Shown here one piece after another: positions 37,672-38,632 of a stretch of 38,632 bases of DNA; within the stretch, counting starts at the first letter, position 1, and every line of letters begins with the position of its first letter. This stretch comes from a virus, in IMG/VR virus record IMGVR_UViG_3300005590_000025, positions 1 to 38,632 of that record. One strand, 5' to 3'. The notes under the pieces are model-generated. The model was not told the origin of the DNA, made no database searches, and worked only from the letters and a program-made list of their open reading frames with translations. The position numbers were made by a program, and so were the translations under genes.

Positions 37672-38360
37672 ACGCGAACTCAATTATCAAGGCAGCGTTA
37701 AGGAGATTGGTTGTTGTTCCCTCTGGTGGAACACCCTCAACCAATCAATACACTGATGGTCTTGAAGTTCTCAATGACCTGATTAAGAGCTGGTCAGCCG
37801 ATCTATCTCTTGTGTATGAAGATACCCGCGAAACACTGACGATTCCAGCCGGAACAAAGAGTTTCACAATGGGTGCAACGGGCGACCAGGTGACAACGCG
37901 TCCACTTGAGATTCGCTTAGCGACGTTGACGGTAGGTAATATTGATTATCCAATGTCTGAAATGGACGAGAAAACATACCAGTCATTCTCAAATAAGAAC
38001 GATGTGCGCCAGCCATTCAGGTATTATTACAGAAACACCTATCCAAACGGAACAATGTATTTTGAATCGACTACCAATGTGCAGTTTTCATTAACAATCA
38101 ACTCGATCAAGCAACTAACTAATTTTCCTGATGGAACAACTGAAATTGACTTACCAGAACATTACGAACGCGCCTTGAAAGCCAATCTTGCTATAGAAAT
38201 AGCTGACGAAATGGGTGCTGGAAAACGAGTCACGCCTTTAATGATGAAGGCGGCTGAAGAGTCGAAAAAGATCATTATCGGACTGGCAACTGATATCGTT
38301 CCATCAAGAACAGACATACCCAGTTACGGTCATTACAATATCGAAGCGGATTCGTATTAA
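37668..38360 (+). CDS. P22 gp4-like tail accessory (head-tail adaptor) protein
   Basis: A 230-residue protein (P22 gp4 is 166). The start NANSIIKAALRRLVVVPSGG...GLEVLNDLIKSWSADLSL is typical of gp4-type adaptors, and helices toward the end (EHYERALKANLAIEIADEMG) complete the fold. In P22 the protein binds the portal and has a peptidoglycan-hydrolase activity; no catalytic residues can be assigned here. It is followed immediately by the gp10-like gene. Confidence 0.78.
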   Translation: MNANSIIKAALRRLVVVPSGGTPSTNQYTDGLEVLNDLIKSWSADLSLVYEDTRETLTIPAGTKSFTMGATGDQVTTRPLEIRLATLTVGNIDYPMSEMDEKTYQSFSNKNDVRQPFRYYYRNTYPNGTMYFESTTNVQFSLTINSIKQLTNFPDGTTEIDLPEHYERALKANLAIEIADEMGAGKRVTPLMMKAAEESKKIIIGLATDIVPSRTDIPSYGHYNIEADSY

Positions 38361-38632
38361 TGAAAGTCCCTCTTATAGTCGATCTGGATATTCATAAGTT
38401 CGAAGGTTCAACAATAACTGATTATGCCTCTGGACTGACTAATTGTGCCTTTCACAACAATAATGGACAGATAGAAGTTACACAGAGGGCTTCTATAGAT
38501 ATCTCAGAAGATGCGAGTGAGATTTCTGGATTAACCGATAGAGGAAGAGGAATATATTACTGGGAGACAGAAACAAATCTTTTTATCGTTAATGACGATA
38601 CGGTTTATGAGCAAACCCAAGATGGTGGTGAA
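38360..38632 (+). CDS. P22 gp10-like packaged-DNA stabilisation protein (N-terminal part, continues at 1)
   Basis: The ATG at 38360 overlaps the gp4-like stop by one base. The N-terminal sequence starts MKVPLIVDLDIHKFEGSTIT and runs off the window. After removing the 70-base overlap the frame continues without a break into 1-1372, giving 524 residues in all. See the entry at 1-1372 for the function. Confidence 0.8.
   Translation, partial: MKVPLIVDLDIHKFEGSTITDYASGLTNCAFHNNNGQIEVTQRASIDISEDASEISGLTDRGRGIYYWETETNLFIVNDDTVYEQTQDGGE
38563..38632. repeat. Exact terminal overlap (3' copy)
   Basis: Identical to bases 1-70. Treat one copy as redundant when counting genes or genome length (about 38,562 bp without it). 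Confidence 0.97.

Noticed and set aside
1-38632. CRISPR array or retron/DGR element
   Set aside because: No regularly spaced identical repeats, no reverse transcriptase motif and no template/variable repeat pair could be seen.

Overview
The window looks like one complete tailed-phage genome, cut open at an arbitrary point. The first 70 bases (1-70) are repeated exactly as the last 70 (38563-38632), and one reading frame runs intact from 38360 across that overlap to 1372. The unique length is therefore about 38,562 bp. Gene content and order in the virion block are those of a short-tailed (podovirus) phage of the P22 type: small terminase, large terminase, portal, scaffold, coat, tail accessory factor, packaged-DNA stabilisation protein, fibre-like proteins and three ejection proteins. 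Signal peptides, a twin-arginine signal, a predicted outer-membrane barrel and a gammaproteobacterial-type parS-like sequence point to a Gram-negative, probably gammaproteobacterial, host. I see no integrase, no CI-type repressor with a peptidase domain, no DNA polymerase and no recognisable endolysin. A virulent or at least non-integrating lifestyle is likely but not proven.

Layout. (1) Late/virion operon, + strand, from about 30231 through the end and round to 12907. It starts with a Tat-signal protein, an HEXXH protein, terminase, portal, scaffold, coat, a small coat-adjacent protein, a strong terminator, a GroES-like co-chaperonin and head-tail joining proteins. After the junction come a fibre-like protein, a small predicted barrel, a SET-cupin fusion, three ejection proteins, a LamG-like protein, a PhoD-like metallophosphatase, and a cassette of small exported or membrane proteins that probably includes the lysis functions. 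(2) First leftward early block, - strand, 16728 to 12891: small proteins including an SSB-tailed ssDNA-binding candidate, a DUF551 protein and a Lar-like zinc protein. Its long GC-rich leader (16729-16935) could encode a 16-residue peptide with two adjacent Trp codons. (3) Rightward early block, + strand, 16989 to 25029: about thirty small genes, then a replication-type protein, a DNA methyltransferase, a DUF1364 protein, a VRR-NUC-type nuclease and a Q-like antiterminator. Blocks 2 and 3 are driven by overlapping, face-to-face promoters at 16928-16970. (4) Second leftward block, - strand, 29169 to 25232: small genes with reused ribosome-binding leaders, a 41-residue membrane protein present twice, and one HTH protein. 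(5) Control and packaging region, 29170 to 30240: a perfect FNR-type box, another inverted repeat, the small terminase, a parS-type palindrome, a tRNA-His-like element and an extended -10 promoter.

How it fits together (inference). Early genes leave the 16.95 kb promoters in both directions. The last rightward gene is a zinc-finger antiterminator that would switch on the late operon. Rightward and leftward early transcription meet at a large hairpin at 25185-25228. The least expected items are: the Tat-signal protein carrying two copies of a motif that also forms the coat protein N-terminus, the parS-type and FNR-type sites, the SET-cupin fusion, the phosphatase in the tail block, and the candidate leader peptide.
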